Shown: positions 1-9,690, counted from the first letter of the stretch. The stretch is 64,000 bases of DNA from Hyphomicrobiales bacterium (GCA_900470155.1 UBZT01000008.1:62001-126000), one strand, 5' to 3'. Made by a program: numbers and translations. The notes: generated by a model not told the origin, from the letters alone.

Positions 1-1
1 C

Positions 2-340
2 ACGCAGGCCTTTGCCCAGGGAACGACCGCAGCTCCGAGCGCGATGGGTTCCGGGTTCGAAATGCTGCTGCTGTTCGCACCGCTGATGGTAGTCTGGTAT
101 TTCTTCCTGATCCGCCCGCAGCGTGCCCAGCTGAAGAAGCGCCAGGAATCCCTGTCGTCCATTCGTCGTGGCGATCAGGTTGTTCTCGGCGGCGGCCTCG
201 TCGGCAAGGTGACCAAGGTGATCGACGACAACGAGCTCGAAGTTGAGATCGCCGACGGCGTCAAGGTTCGTGCCATGCGCACCTATATCGCCGAAGTCCG
301 CGTCAAGGGCGAGCCCGTCAAGACGGACGCTGCCTCCTAA
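2..340 (+). CDS. yajC: Preprotein translocase subunit YajC (5'-truncated by window)
   Basis: YajC is a small inner-membrane protein that associates with SecDF and the SecYEG translocon. The frame is open to the left edge and reads TQAFAQGTTAAPSA before the first internal Met at 44, so the true start lies outside the window. A single membrane helix (LLLFAPLMVVWYFFLI) is followed by the family signature RPQRAQLKKRQE and a soluble beta-rich tail. It sits directly upstream of secDF in the same direction, the standard yajC-secD-secF order. Identification is firm; only the N-terminus is missing. Confidence 0.95.
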   Translation, partial: TQAFAQGTTAAPSAMGSGFEMLLLFAPLMVVWYFFLIRPQRAQLKKRQESLSSIRRGDQVVLGGGLVGKVTKVIDDNELEVEIADGVKVRAMRTYIAEVRVKGEPVKTDAAS

Positions 341-405
341 TCATCGCCAGGCCGGCCTTGCGCCGGCCTTTGCGTTTTGTTCGACGCCTCATTTCTGAGA
401 GTGCC

Positions 406-2967
406 ATGTTATACGTTTCTCGCTGGAAGACAGTGTTTATCTGGCTGACCGTCCTGGTCAGCGTCTTGTTGGCTTTGCCCAACGCCTTCAGCGATGAAGA
501 ATTGTCAGCCTTCCCGTCCTGGTTCCCGACCAACAAGGTCACGCTTGGTCTCGACCTTCAGGGCGGATCGCATATCATGCTCAAGCTTGAGCGTGCGGAC
601 ATCGTCAAGGAACGGCTGGAGACTGTGGTTGGCGATATTCGCGCGCAATTGCGTGACGCGAGCATTCGCTATACCGGTCTGTCCGGCGTCGGCCAGCAAG
701 TCCAGGTTCGCATCACGGATGCGGACAAGGTCGAAGCTGCTGTTGAAGCGCTGCGCACGCTGACCGATCCGGTGAGCGCCGGCGGCCTGACCGGCGGCTC
801 GATCACGGAAGTGACTCTGGACCAACAGGATGGCGGCCTCCTGCGGCTGAACCTGACGGATGCTGGCATCGACTATCGTGTATCGTCGGCACTGACTCAG
901 TCGATGGAAGTGGTTCGCCGCCGCGTCGACGAACTCGGCACGACCGAGCCGCTGATCCAGCGACAGGGCGACGATCGCATCATCGTCCAGGTTCCGGGCC
1001 TGACGGATCCGCAGCGCCTGAAATCGCTGCTCAACCAGACCGCCAAGCTGTCGTTCCACATGGTCGATACCTCGATGCCGGTGACCGAGGCGATGAACAA
1101 TCGTCCGCCACCGTCGTCTGAAATTCTCTACTCCACCGACGATCCGGCCGTTCCCTATCTGATTGAAAAGCGAGCGCTGGTCTCCGGCGAAAATCTCGTC
1201 GATTCCCAGGCGTCCTTCGATCAGCGCAGCAATGAACCCGTTGTCAGCTTCCGTTTCGACAGCCGTGGTGCCCAGCGCTTTGCCCAGGCAACCCAGCAGA
1301 ATGTCGGCCGCCCCTTCGCGATCGTGCTCGACCAGCAGGTGATTTCTGCCCCGGTCATTCGCGAACCGATCCTCGGCGGCTCCGGCCAGATCTCCGGCAA
1401 TTTCACAGTTGAAGGCGCAAACGATCTCGCTGTCTTGCTGCGCGCTGGTGCATTGCCGGCCACGTTGACGGTCGTCGAAGAACGCACCGTCGGTCCGGGC
1501 CTCGGCGCCGACTCGATCAATGCCGGCGTCGTCGCCAGCGGCATCGGCGCAATCTTCGTCGTCTTCTTCATGCTCGCCTTCTACGGCTCCTGGGGTGTCA
1601 TGGCCAATATCGCCCTGGCTGCCAACGTTGCCATGATCCTGGCGGTCCTCAGCCTGATCGGATCGACGCTGACCCTGCCGGGTATTGCCGGTATCGTTCT
1701 GACCATGGGCATGGCAGTCGACTCCAACGTTCTGGTGTATGAGCGTATTCGCGAAGAGGCCAAGGCCGGCCGGCCCTTGCATCAGGCGATCGATACGGGC
1801 TTCACCAAGGCCTTCGCCACGATCGTTGACGCCAACCTGACAACGTTGATCGCAGCCGTGGTCCTCTTCTTCCTCGGATCCGGTCCGGTGCGCGGCTTTG
1901 CCGTGACACTTGCTGTCGGTATCGTGACGACCGTATTCACCGCCTTCACCATGACCCAGTGGCTGATGGCCATGTGGTTCCGCTGGAAGCGTCCGAAGCA
2001 TATCCCGAAGGGCGTGCGCACAGGCATGTTCGATGCGCAGAACATTCGCTTCATGGCGGTTCGCAACTACACCTTTGCGCTTGCCGGTGCCTTGGCTTTC
2101 ATATCACTGGCGGGCTTTGCCACGCTTGGCATGAACCTCGGCATCGACTTCAAGGGTGGTTCGATCATCGAGGCGAAGGCCCGCAGTGGTCCGGCAGACA
2201 TATCCGATATCCGCGACCGGCTCAGCCAGCTCAATCTTGGCGAGGTCCAGGCCCAGGGCTTCGGCGACGAGTCGAGTGTGCTCATCCGCTTGCAGGCGCA
2301 AGAGGGCGGCGAGAACGCGGAGCAGTCCGCGCTCAGCAAGGTGCGTGGCGAACTGGAGAGTGAATACGAGTTTCGCCGCGTCGAAGTGGTCGGCCCGTCG
2401 GTGTCGAGCGATCTGACCTTCACGGCCACGCTCGGCGTAGCCGTCTCGCTGCTCTTTATCCTGATCTACATCTGGTTCCGCTTCGAGTGGCAGTTCGCCG
2501 TCGGCGCGATCATCGCGACCATGCATGACGTGATCCTGACGATCGGGCTGTTTGTCTTCCTCGGGCTGGAATTCAACCTGACCAGTATTGCCGCGATCCT
2601 GACGATCATCGGCTATTCGCTCAATGACACGGTTGTCGTCTATGACCGAATGCGCGAGAACCTGCGGCGTTACAAGAAGATGCCGCTCAATGTGCTGATC
2701 GATATCTCGATCAACCAGACGCTGTCGCGTACCGTGTTGACCGGCTCGACAACGCTGCTGGCTCTGCTTGCGCTCTATATGTTCGGCGGCGAGGTCATCT
2801 CGTCCTTCACGCTGGCCATGCTGTTCGGCGTACTGATCGGGACCTTCTCGTCGATCTATATCGCAGCACCGGTTCTGATTGCTTTCAAGCTGCGCCCGGA
2901 AAGCTTCCAGCAGGATGACGACAAGGGCGACAAGTCTGTGAAGACAGCCGCCAAGGCGGGAGCCTGA
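406..2967 (+). CDS. secDF: Fused protein translocase SecDF
   Basis: SecD and SecF use the proton motive force to help pull secreted proteins across the inner membrane. Here they form one polypeptide of 853 aa. The SecD half has an N-terminal membrane helix, the motif GLDLQGGSHIMLKLE, a large periplasmic P1 region and five C-terminal helices. The SecF half repeats the plan with GMNLGIDFKGGSIIEA and five helices. I chose ATG 406 (MLYVSRWKTVFIW) rather than the in-frame ATG 358, because the additional 16 residues are arginine-rich and unlike the family. A fused SecDF is usual in Rhizobiaceae. It follows yajC by 65 bp and precedes the Mth938-like gene by 4 bp, so the three are probably co-transcribed. 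Confidence 0.96.
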   Translation: MLYVSRWKTVFIWLTVLVSVLLALPNAFSDEELSAFPSWFPTNKVTLGLDLQGGSHIMLKLERADIVKERLETVVGDIRAQLRDASIRYTGLSGVGQQVQVRITDADKVEAAVEALRTLTDPVSAGGLTGGSITEVTLDQQDGGLLRLNLTDAGIDYRVSSALTQSMEVVRRRVDELGTTEPLIQRQGDDRIIVQVPGLTDPQRLKSLLNQTAKLSFHMVDTSMPVTEAMNNRPPPSSEILYSTDDPAVPYLIEKRALVSGENLVDSQASFDQRSNEPVVSFRFDSRGAQRFAQATQQNVGRPFAIVLDQQVISAPVIREPILGGSGQISGNFTVEGANDLAVLLRAGALPATLTVVEERTVGPGLGADSINAGVVASGIGAIFVVFFMLAFYGSWGVMANIALAANVAMILAVLSLIGSTLTLPGIAGIVLTMGMAVDSNVLVYERIREEAKAGRPLHQAIDTGFTKAFATIVDANLTTLIAAVVLFFLGSGPVRGFAVTLAVGIVTTVFTAFTMTQWLMAMWFRWKRPKHIPKGVRTGMFDAQNIRFMAVRNYTFALAGALAFISLAGFATLGMNLGIDFKGGSIIEAKARSGPADISDIRDRLSQLNLGEVQAQGFGDESSVLIRLQAQEGGENAEQSALSKVRGELESEYEFRRVEVVGPSVSSDLTFTATLGVAVSLLFILIYIWFRFEWQFAVGAIIATMHDVILTIGLFVFLGLEFNLTSIAAILTIIGYSLNDTVVVYDRMRENLRRYKKMPLNVLIDISINQTLSRTVLTGSTTLLALLALYMFGGEVISSFTLAMLFGVLIGTFSSIYIAAPVLIAFKLRPESFQQDDDKGDKSVKTAAKAGA

Positions 2968-2971
2968 TCGA

Positions 2972-3370
2972 ATGGCGTTCGGCTTTGGAGACAAGGGCAT
3001 CGTTATCCGCGAGGCCCATTTCCCCGGCCGGGCGCCGATCGATGCCTATGGCAATGGTGGTTTCCGCTTCGCCGACATGTCGCATCGCGGCTCGCTGCTG
3101 CTGCTGCCGTCCGGTGTCTATGGCTGGGATGTGAGCGAAGGTGACGAACTGACGCTTGCTGTCTTCGAGCGCGTGCTGGCGGAGACCGGCATCGAGTTTC
3201 TGCTGCTCGGCACGGGCATGCAAATGCGTCTTGTCGATCCGGAAATCAGGGTGGCGCTCAAGCAGCGCGGCATCGCCACCGATCCGATGGGAACCGGGGC
3301 TGCCGTGCGCACTTACAACATCATGCTGGCCGAGCAACGGCCGGTCGCCGCCGCGCTGATTGCGGTCTGA
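2972..3370 (+). CDS. Mth938-like domain (DUF498) protein
   Basis: A 132-aa protein of the Mth938/DUF498 fold, related to mitochondrial NDUFAF3, a complex I assembly factor. Visible family features are the start with G-D-K-G, the segment SHRGSLLLLPSGVYGW, and the glycine-rich LLLGTGMQM followed later by MGTGAAVRTYNIMLAE. Biochemical activity is unknown for the family. It starts 4 bp after secDF and its stop overlaps the region just upstream of a squalene-synthase-like gene related to NDUFAF6. The two mitochondrial homologues both serve complex I assembly, so the pairing is suggestive, but this is inference. Confidence 0.88.
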   Translation: MAFGFGDKGIVIREAHFPGRAPIDAYGNGGFRFADMSHRGSLLLLPSGVYGWDVSEGDELTLAVFERVLAETGIEFLLLGTGMQMRLVDPEIRVALKQRGIATDPMGTGAAVRTYNIMLAEQRPVAAALIAV

Positions 3371-3386
3371 CCCAGATAGGTACGCC

Positions 3387-4241
3387 GTGAGCGAAACGAA
3401 ACCGGCCAACGAGGCGCTCTGCCTCGCAGCATTGCGCGATCATGATCGTGATCGCTATCTGGCTGCACTGTTGACGCCTGCCGACCGCCGTGCGGGTGTC
3501 GCGGCTCTCTATGCTTACAATGCGGAACTTGCCCGCGTGCGCGAACTCGTGCGCGAGCCGCTTCCGGGCGAAGTGCGGCTGCAATACTGGCGGGATCTGC
3601 TGCAGGGTGCTGGCCACGGGGCAACGCAGGCCAATCCAGTTGCCGCAGAACTGCTGAAGGCGGTGCACGACTGGAGGCTGCCGGTCGCGCCGCTGGCCAC
3701 CATGGCCGATGCCCGCATCTTCGACCTCTACGACGATCCCATGGAAACGGTCGCGATGTTTGAGGGTTATGCCGGCGAGACCGCGGCGTCCCTGGTCCAG
3801 TTGGCGAGCCTGGTTCTCGACCCAGCGGCGGCAGCTTCCGCGGCGCAAACGGCCGGCCATGCGGGTGTCGCGCAGGCGGTGGCTGGTTGCATATTGCTTC
3901 TTCCTATCCATCGTGCGCGTGGACAGGTTTATCTGCCGCTCGAAATCCTGCGTGCGGTTGGTCTCGAAGGTGCTGATCTGCTCAAGGGATCCGACACGGC
4001 GCGGTTGTCAGCCGCGATCGAAGCCTTTGCCGGTCTTGGTCTCGATCATCTGGACAAGGCCCGGCGATCCGGTACGCCCTCTCGCAGCATTCTGCCGGCC
4101 TATCTGCCGGCAACGCTGGCCCGGCGTGTCTTGCTGTCCGCGCGCAAAAGGGGAGCTTCGATCCTCGATCAGGATATCCGTCCGCCGCAATGGCGCCGCC
4201 AGTTGCGGATGATGGCAACGCTTGTCTCCGGGCGGATCTGA
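3387..4241 (+). CDS. Squalene/phytoene synthase family protein (NDUFAF6-like)
   Basis: A 284-aa member of the trans-isoprenyl diphosphate synthase head-to-head family. The segment ALYAYNAELARVRELV and the basic LQYWRDLL match the family, but the canonical aspartate-rich DXXXD motifs are weak (only LYDDPME), as in NDUFAF6-like proteins, so catalytic activity is doubtful. I prefer GTG 3387, preceded by an AGG at good spacing, over ATG 3360, which would overlap the previous gene. Context after the Mth938-like gene fits a role with that protein rather than carotenoid synthesis. Confidence 0.8.
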   Translation: MSETKPANEALCLAALRDHDRDRYLAALLTPADRRAGVAALYAYNAELARVRELVREPLPGEVRLQYWRDLLQGAGHGATQANPVAAELLKAVHDWRLPVAPLATMADARIFDLYDDPMETVAMFEGYAGETAASLVQLASLVLDPAAAASAAQTAGHAGVAQAVAGCILLLPIHRARGQVYLPLEILRAVGLEGADLLKGSDTARLSAAIEAFAGLGLDHLDKARRSGTPSRSILPAYLPATLARRVLLSARKRGASILDQDIRPPQWRRQLRMMATLVSGRI

Positions 4242-4347
4242 TCTATCTTTCCCGTCATCCGGTCTCAGCCGGCGCGCGACACGTTCACGCAAGGCTCGGC
4301 TGCTAGATCAGCAACGATGAAGCAATTGCCTCGACGGGAGACATAAG

Positions 4348-4806
4348 GTGAGCGTGGTAACTTGGGCGGTCCTGTTGGGAATAGTGGTTGCGCTCGCATT
4401 CTATTCCACCCGTATGGCAAGGCATAAGGAAGAGGATGGATTGCAGGACACAGGTCTGGCGATCCTCGAATTTGGCCGGGCCTTTCCCCAGGAAGCCATT
4501 CGCAGCCTTCACACGACGGCAGACGGCAAGGCCGTCTTTGTCCGCCTGCATGACAACAAGGCCGGCATCATGCGCACGCTGCGCAATCACTATGCCTGCC
4601 ATCTGATCGAACCGGGCACCGTGCGGGTCAGGAACCTGGCCGATGGCAGGGGCTTTGCGGTCGAGTTCCTTGATTCGCCGGCCCATAACGGCGAATTCAC
4701 CTTCGCTTCGGCGGCCGATGCGGCGGAAGTGTCACTCTGGCTGCTGGGAAACTATGTCGGCCCGGCCGATCTCGATCCGGCCCCGAACGGGCTGCCAACC
4801 ACCTGA
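4348..4806 (+). CDS. Membrane-anchored hypothetical protein
   Basis: A 152-aa protein starting at GTG 4348, behind a GGGAG ribosome site. Residues about 4-20 form one membrane helix (VTWAVLLGIVVALAFY); the rest is predicted soluble with a two-strand-rich pattern and ends in a proline-rich tail. I do not recognise a named family, though similar small anchored proteins are common in Rhizobiaceae. It converges with trmFO on the other strand, 29 bp apart. Confidence 0.75.
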   Translation: MSVVTWAVLLGIVVALAFYSTRMARHKEEDGLQDTGLAILEFGRAFPQEAIRSLHTTADGKAVFVRLHDNKAGIMRTLRNHYACHLIEPGTVRVRNLADGRGFAVEFLDSPAHNGEFTFASAADAAEVSLWLLGNYVGPADLDPAPNGLPTT

Positions 4807-4835
4807 TCGGCAGCAGCCCTGTTTGAACGGGCTTT

Positions 4836-6245
4836 TTATGCGAGACCGAGCCATGCCTTGCAGTCGGCAAGTGCGCGCAGCGCCACGAGCTGCCGCTTCA
4901 TCACCGTCTTGTCCTTGCCACGAAAGCGCTTGACGCCCTCCGGCTTGACGATCGAGCCCGGTTCCAGTTCGGGAAACAGGCCGAAATTGATGTTCATCGG
5001 CTGGAACGACCGCTTGCCCGGCTCATCATGCGAAACGAGATGGCCGCCGGTGATGTGGTTGAGCAGGGAGCCGAGCGCCGTGGTTGCCGGCGGCAGGCTG
5101 ATTTCTTCACCCTTGCGTTCCGCCGCAGCGAAACGTCCAGCGAGAAGACCGATCGATGCACTCTCGACATAACCCTCGCAACCGGTGATCTGCCCGGCAA
5201 AGCGTAGGCCCGGACGGTTCTTCAACTGCAAGGTCGGATCGAGCAATGTCGGCGAATGGATGTAGGTATTGCGGTGAAGCCCGCCGAGGCGGGCAAATTC
5301 CGCATTTTCGAGGCCGGGGATCATCCGGAAGATCTCCGCCTGGGCACCATATTTCAGCTTGGTCTGGAAACCGACCATATTGTAGAGCGTGCCCAGCGCG
5401 TTGTCCTGGCGCAACTGCACGACGGCATAGGCCTTGACGGTCGGATTGTGCTCGTTGGTCAGGCCCATCGGCTTCATCGGCCCGTGCCTGAGCGTTTCCC
5501 GGCCGCGCTCGGCCATCACTTCGATCGGCAGGCAGCCGTCGAAATAAGGCGTGCCTTCCCATTCCTTGAAGCCGACCGCATCGCCGGCGATCAGCGCGTC
5601 GAGGAAGGCATTGTACTGCTCTTCGTCCATCGGGCAGTTGATATAGTCCTTGCCCGTGCCGCCCGGTCCGACCTTGTCGTAGCGCGACTGGTACCAGCAG
5701 ATGTCCATGTTGATGCTGTCGCGATGCACGATCGGCGCAATCGCGTCGAAGAAGGCGAGCGCATCTTCGCCGGTCTTGGCGCGGATCGCCTCGGCCAGAT
5801 CGGGAGAGGTGAGGGGTCCGGTGGCGATGATCGCCTGGTCCCAGTCTTCCGGTGGCAGGCCGGCGACTTCCTCGCGCACGACGGTGATCAGCGGATGCCG
5901 GGCAATCTCGGCGGTTACCGCTTCGGCAAATCCGTCGCGGTCGACGGCAAGCGCACCACCTGCCGGCACCTGGTGGCGATCGGCACAGGCCATGATCAGC
6001 GATCCGGCAAGCCGCATCTCCGCATGGATGACGCCGACGGCATTGGCCGTCGCATCGTCGGAGCGGAACGAATTGGAGCAGACCAGTTCAGCCAGGCTGT
6101 CGGTCTTATGGGCATCGGTGCCGCGAACACCGCGCATTTCGTGCAGAACGACCGGAACGCCGGCTTGCGCTGCCTGCCAGGCGGCTTCCGATCCGGCAAG
6201 ACCGCCGCCGATGATGTGAATGGGGGAAAGGGTGCTGTGTGTCAT
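4836..6245 (-). CDS. trmFO: Methylenetetrahydrofolate-tRNA-(uracil-5-)-methyltransferase TrmFO
   Basis: TrmFO makes ribothymidine at position 54 of tRNA using methylenetetrahydrofolate and FAD. The 469-aa product has the FAD Rossmann signature [14 protein letters not shown] near the N-terminus, the conserved [12 protein letters not shown] with the family cysteine, and the characteristic [16 protein letters not shown] and [12 protein letters not shown] blocks. Start at ATG 6245 is supported by GGAG ten bases upstream; the longer frame adds 41 residues unlike the family. Length is typical. Confidence 0.95.
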   Translation of the reverse strand: MTHSTLSPIHIIGGGLAGSEAAWQAAQAGVPVVLHEMRGVRGTDAHKTDSLAELVCSNSFRSDDATANAVGVIHAEMRLAGSLIMACADRHQVPAGGALAVDRDGFAEAVTAEIARHPLITVVREEVAGLPPEDWDQAIIATGPLTSPDLAEAIRAKTGEDALAFFDAIAPIVHRDSINMDICWYQSRYDKVGPGGTGKDYINCPMDEEQYNAFLDALIAGDAVGFKEWEGTPYFDGCLPIEVMAERGRETLRHGPMKPMGLTNEHNPTVKAYAVVQLRQDNALGTLYNMVGFQTKLKYGAQAEIFRMIPGLENAEFARLGGLHRNTYIHSPTLLDPTLQLKNRPGLRFAGQITGCEGYVESASIGLLAGRFAAAERKGEEISLPPATTALGSLLNHITGGHLVSHDEPGKRSFQPMNINFGLFPELEPGSIVKPEGVKRFRGKDKTVMKRQLVALRALADCKAWLGLA

Positions 6246-6442
6246 GGGCGGCTCCATATCATGGCGCGGCTTGGCAGGTCCATGCTCTGCGGCACATCCA
6301 GAGATCAAAAAGGCTCGGGGATCACGGTGTGCAAACACCAGATGCGATTCAGGCTGAACGGGAGCCAAGAATCAAAAACGGCACCCAAGGTGCCGTCTGA
6401 CAGTCGTCGCTTTGTGCTGCCTCCGCAAAGGCGGGCTTCCGA

Positions 6443-6586
6443 TTAACGGAAGGAGCGCGAAGCGATATTGCGGATTTCGTAGCGGGTGATGCCGATGTCG
6501 CTGAGGGTCTGGTTCGACAGGTTGCCGAGTTCAGCGAGAGTGCGGCGATAGCTCATCCAGTTTTTTGCAATGCGAAGCGGGTTCAT
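6443..6586 (-). CDS. DUF1127 small protein (47 aa)
   Basis: A 47-aa product starting MNPLRIAKNWMSYRRTL, with the DUF1127 core LGNLSNQTLSDIGITR. An AGGA lies eleven bases before ATG. DUF1127 proteins are small arginine-rich alphaproteobacterial proteins; in Agrobacterium some influence phosphate and carbon metabolism and RNA turnover. A second, divergent paralogue lies 305 bp to the right on the same strand. The space between holds a terminator and AT-rich promoter-like sequence and no other supported gene. Confidence 0.88.
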   Translation of the reverse strand: MNPLRIAKNWMSYRRTLAELGNLSNQTLSDIGITRYEIRNIASRSFR

Positions 6587-6821
6587 GGTCGTTTTCCTAG
6601 GTGGGATCTTGGTTGCTGATCTGGCGGTTTGTTTCCGCCTCAGCGATTGACCCTCTTATACGCCCGTAAAATAAGATTGTGCAGTGCAAATTCTAGGCGA
6701 CTGCTATGCATTTGTGCATGATGATGACGATATTAGCAGCAGAGCGCAGAAATTAGGCAGAAGGTTTTCCGCCGCTATGACCTGTGATTTCATTGAGAAA
6801 AATGGGCTTGGTGCAAACGCA

Positions 6822-6849
6822 GAAGGCCTCCCGCAAGCGGGAGGCCTTC
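6822..6849 (-). terminator. Strong stem-loop terminator after the second DUF1127 gene
   Basis: A perfect 13-bp inverted repeat (GAAGGCCTCCCGC, two-base loop, then its complement) lies 43 bp downstream of the DUF1127 gene ending at 6892. The T-tract is short on either strand, so it may act as a bidirectional or processing hairpin. Confidence 0.65.
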
Positions 6850-6891
6850 GTGTTTCGTTCCAGTCTGCAGCGCGTTGGCGCCGCGACGGAA

Positions 6892-7038
6892 TTAGCTGTT
6901 GACGGCGTGGCGGGCGACGCGACGGATGTCTTCGCGGCCAATGCCGAGGTCACGCAGTTCGCGGTCCGACATGCGGCCGAGTTCGGTGATGGTCTGACGA
7001 TACTTGCGCCAGTTGTTGAGCGAGCGAGCGATGTTCAT
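6892..7038 (-). CDS. DUF1127 small protein (48 aa)
   Basis: A 48-aa product, MNIARSLNNWRKYRQTI, followed by the DUF1127 core TELGRMSDRELRDLGIGR. It is a paralogue of the gene at 6443-6586, with the same N-terminal basic helix and hairpin core, and has its own terminator at 6822-6849. It is too short for usual length cut-offs but clearly coding by family match. Confidence 0.9.
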   Translation of the reverse strand: MNIARSLNNWRKYRQTITELGRMSDRELRDLGIGREDIRRVARHAVNS

Positions 7039-7323
7039 GGCCTTGCCTCATGGGTTGGGCGCAACTGTCGGCGCCGTGTTCAAATTCGATGACTGGAATA
7101 TATGCTGCATTGCGAAACGATTGAAGACATAAAGCCTCACACCACCCATGCATAAATTGCATAACAGCACGGTTAATCGACTGTAAACTGATGCTTTTTT
7201 GGGCTTTTGCCTCCTGGATTGCACAGCGGCATTACCGGGCATGGGTCGCCGGAGGGCATGCGCGTCGCGGTCAGGCCGCGTGGGCCGAAAGCGTCTTGCA
7301 GTATGCGGGGGAACGGCTTAGCC

Positions 7324-7445
7324 AAAACGAATAACGCTCACCGGGGGAGGATCCGGTGAGCGTCATTTTGACAGACCAACAACTGGGAGGAGGAGTGTCG
7401 CTGGTCATTCGATCCCGCATCGGGAGGAGGATAACGCGGGGCCGA
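7324..7445 (-). ncRNA. alpha-r14 family small RNA (NfeR1-like), three anti-SD hairpins
   Basis: Read leftward, the transcript forms three consecutive hairpins, each exposing a CU-rich loop complementary to ribosome binding sites. Hairpin 1 (7414-7440) is CCCGC/GCGGG around CCTCCTCCC. Hairpin 2 (about 7377-7405) is closed by GACCA/TGGTC around CCTCCTCCC. Hairpin 3 is an 11-bp terminator stem (7334-7363) with CCTCCC in the loop and a T-rich tail. Three CCUCCUCCC-type loops plus a terminator, about 120 nt in all, is the published hallmark of the rhizobial alpha-r14 family, trans-acting Hfq-independent regulators that include NfeR1 of Sinorhizobium. Ends are estimated. Confidence 0.82.
7334..7363 (-). 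terminator. Rho-independent terminator of the alpha-r14 sRNA
   Basis: An 11-bp perfect inverted repeat (ACGCTCACCGG and complement) with a loop carrying the third anti-SD motif, followed leftward by TATTCGTTTT. Confidence 0.8.
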
Positions 7446-7753
7446 AGGTGGTATGACCGTTTCCGGTCAGTCAGGGCTGGTGAAACGTTCTTCATCTGCC
7501 CTTTGTTGATTGTGAATATACGCCTGAGTCGGCGTCTTGTGCAGTGCAATATTGTCATGGAAGCCATGCGCATTTCGCATAGAATACGGGCTGCGCACAA
7601 ACCGCCGAATGCCCCTAACTATTTGAGGGGATTTTGCCTTTTTATCGGATGCCGCTGATCTGCGATTGAGTTTCTCGTCCGGCCGTTCCAGACTTCGGGC
7701 AAATCCTGTAATTTTGCCTCTGGCGAGGCAATGGGATCTGGTGCGGGGGACGC
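7446..7753. other. Intergenic stretch upstream of the sRNA and DUF2157 gene
   Basis: No convincing gene is seen in these 308 bases. The overlapping frames on both strands lack codon bias, ribosome sites or family resemblance. The left part should hold the sRNA promoter. An imperfect hairpin at about 7612-7628 (CCCCTAA/TTGAGGGG) followed by T-rich sequence could be a weak rightward terminator. Confidence 0.4.
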
Positions 7754-8863
7754 ATGTATCGCGGTCATTTGAAACGGGACTTGCAGGAATGGACCCGCAA
7801 GGGGCTGATCGACGAGGCGACGGCCGGCCGCTTGCTCGCCGATGTCGATGCGAGGCGCTCGGCCTTCAGCGTCGGCACCGTGCTGGTCATGCTGGCGGCG
7901 GTGCTGGTTGCCGCCTCGGTGCTGATGCTGGTCGCGTCGAATTGGCAGGCGATCCCGCGCCTGACCAAGGTCATCGGCATTGTCGCCCTGATCTGGGCCT
8001 TCCATTTGGCGGCGCTGTTTGCCCGGTCGCGGGATGCGGACAGGCTGACGGCGGCCTGCCTTGTGCTTGGAGCCGCCAGTTTCGGCGGCGCGATTTCCCT
8101 GATCGGCCAACTCTATCATCTGTCGGGCGACACATTCTCCGCCATGCTGCTGTGGTTCGTCGTCACCGCCATCTCCGCAGCACTCTTCCGCTCGGGCGCG
8201 CTGACCGTGATGGCCGGCATTCTGTCCTTCGTCGTCTTCTGGACGGTGATCGATCGATTCGACTATGATTTCCGCTGGCATGAACTGGCATCCTACTGGC
8301 CACCGGCAGCCGCCGCCGTGCTGGCCGCGCTCACGGTCTGGACCAGGACCGATCAGGCCAAGCATTTTGCCTATCTGTTGCTGCTGAGCTGGTGCATCTG
8401 GTTCTATGTGCTCGGCGATGAAGTGCTCTGGGCCACCCTGATGACTGGCGTGGGCACCTTGGTCTTCTTTGCGTTTACGCTTCCGGCATCACCTTTGGCG
8501 CACTTGCGCGGCAAGCTCGGCGCCTCGATCACCTTTTATCCGCTGCTGCTCGCCTTTATCGGTCTCGGCTATTGGCATGGCAACGCCGTCGATGGCCAGA
8601 CGAACGCAATCCTGGGCGTCCTGGTGATCGCGCTGTGCCTTGCGGCGCTGGCGTTGGAGGGGCGAGACAATGGCGCGGTGCGTTTCCTCGCCTATGTCGT
8701 CTTTGCGCTGGAGGTTCTCTACCTCTCCTATGAGACCATCGACAGTATCCTCGGAACCTCGGCCTTCTTCCTGCTCGCCGGCCTGGTGGTGGCGGTTCTC
8801 GCATTTGTGGTCATCCGACTTGAGAAACATTTCGGCCGACGTCCGACGGAGGTGCAACCATGA
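7754..8863 (+). CDS. DUF2157 domain-containing membrane protein
   Basis: A 369-aa integral membrane protein. The N-terminal soluble segment (residues 1-38, LQEWTRKGLIDEATAGRLL) followed by alternating helices is the DUF2157 pattern; around ten membrane segments follow. Function is unknown. Its stop overlaps by 4 bp the start of a GDYXXLXY protein, a pairing seen in many bacteria, so the two probably act together in the envelope. Confidence 0.88.
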   Translation: MYRGHLKRDLQEWTRKGLIDEATAGRLLADVDARRSAFSVGTVLVMLAAVLVAASVLMLVASNWQAIPRLTKVIGIVALIWAFHLAALFARSRDADRLTAACLVLGAASFGGAISLIGQLYHLSGDTFSAMLLWFVVTAISAALFRSGALTVMAGILSFVVFWTVIDRFDYDFRWHELASYWPPAAAAVLAALTVWTRTDQAKHFAYLLLLSWCIWFYVLGDEVLWATLMTGVGTLVFFAFTLPASPLAHLRGKLGASITFYPLLLAFIGLGYWHGNAVDGQTNAILGVLVIALCLAALALEGRDNGAVRFLAYVVFALEVLYLSYETIDSILGTSAFFLLAGLVVAVLAFVVIRLEKHFGRRPTEVQP

Positions 8864-9435
8864 TCGCAACCCGACGCTTCGCTCTCGCAGCCCTTCTCGT
8901 TTGCCTCGGTCAGACGGCAATCCTCGGCTACATGGTCGAAAGCCGGGCAGGCATCCTGCGCACCGGTGCGGAAGTCCTGTTGAAGACGGCGCCGGTTGAT
9001 CCGCGCGACCTGCTGCGTGGCGACTATGTCATCCTGAGCTATGATATCTCCACGATCGCAACCGCGTTGATCACAGGAGAAAGACCGGCCGGCGACGAAA
9101 AAATGCCGCTGCAGGTGCGATTGAAGTCGGCCACGGATGGTTTCTGGACCGTTACCGAAGCCTCCTTCCAGCCATTGCCGGCAATCGCCGGCAGCGTGAT
9201 TGTCAACACCTTGCCCGTGCGTGGCTATGATGTGCCAAGCGGCACCGATGGCACAGTCTGGGTCACCTACGGGATCGAGAGCTACTATGTGCCGGAAGGC
9301 GAGGGGCGCCCGATCGAGGACGGGCGCAATACCGGTCGCGTCTCCGTCGCCGTGCGGGTGTCCGAAGACGGCCAGCCACAGATTCGCGCCCTGATGCTCG
9401 ATGGCGTGCCGCTTTATCAGGAACCGCTCTACTGA
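8860..9435 (+). CDS. GDYXXLXY domain-containing protein
   Basis: A 191-aa protein with an N-terminal signal/anchor helix (FALAALLVCLGQTAILGYMV) and the name-giving motif GDYVILSY at about residues 54-61, preceded by PVDPRDLLR. Translationally coupled (ATGA overlap) to the upstream DUF2157 membrane protein. Biochemical role unknown. Confidence 0.9.
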   Translation: MIATRRFALAALLVCLGQTAILGYMVESRAGILRTGAEVLLKTAPVDPRDLLRGDYVILSYDISTIATALITGERPAGDEKMPLQVRLKSATDGFWTVTEASFQPLPAIAGSVIVNTLPVRGYDVPSGTDGTVWVTYGIESYYVPEGEGRPIEDGRNTGRVSVAVRVSEDGQPQIRALMLDGVPLYQEPLY

Positions 9436-9605
9436 TTGTCATCACGTTTGCGCCAGACCGGTGCCAACGCCGGTGCCAAGCCGGGAATGCCGGCATTGTT
9501 TGGCCGGGGACGGGTGTCATTTTTCCTTTGCGTGGCGGAAAACGGGTGATATAGAGACGCGCGCTCCGGAGGGGCCATGCGCTCACGCAGCATGCGCTTT
9601 TGGAC

Positions 9606-9690
<85 letters not shown>

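Noticed and set aside
505..2001. 498-aa frame antisense to secDF
   Set aside because: It mirrors the high-GC third positions of secDF; product is His/Asp/Arg-rich without any family pattern.
5256..6446. 396-aa frame antisense to trmFO
   Set aside because: Shadow of trmFO codon bias; no ribosome site and no domain pattern.
7271..7658. Overlapping frames around the sRNA on both strands
   Set aside because: They coincide with hairpins of the alpha-r14 sRNA and lack ribosome sites and codon bias.
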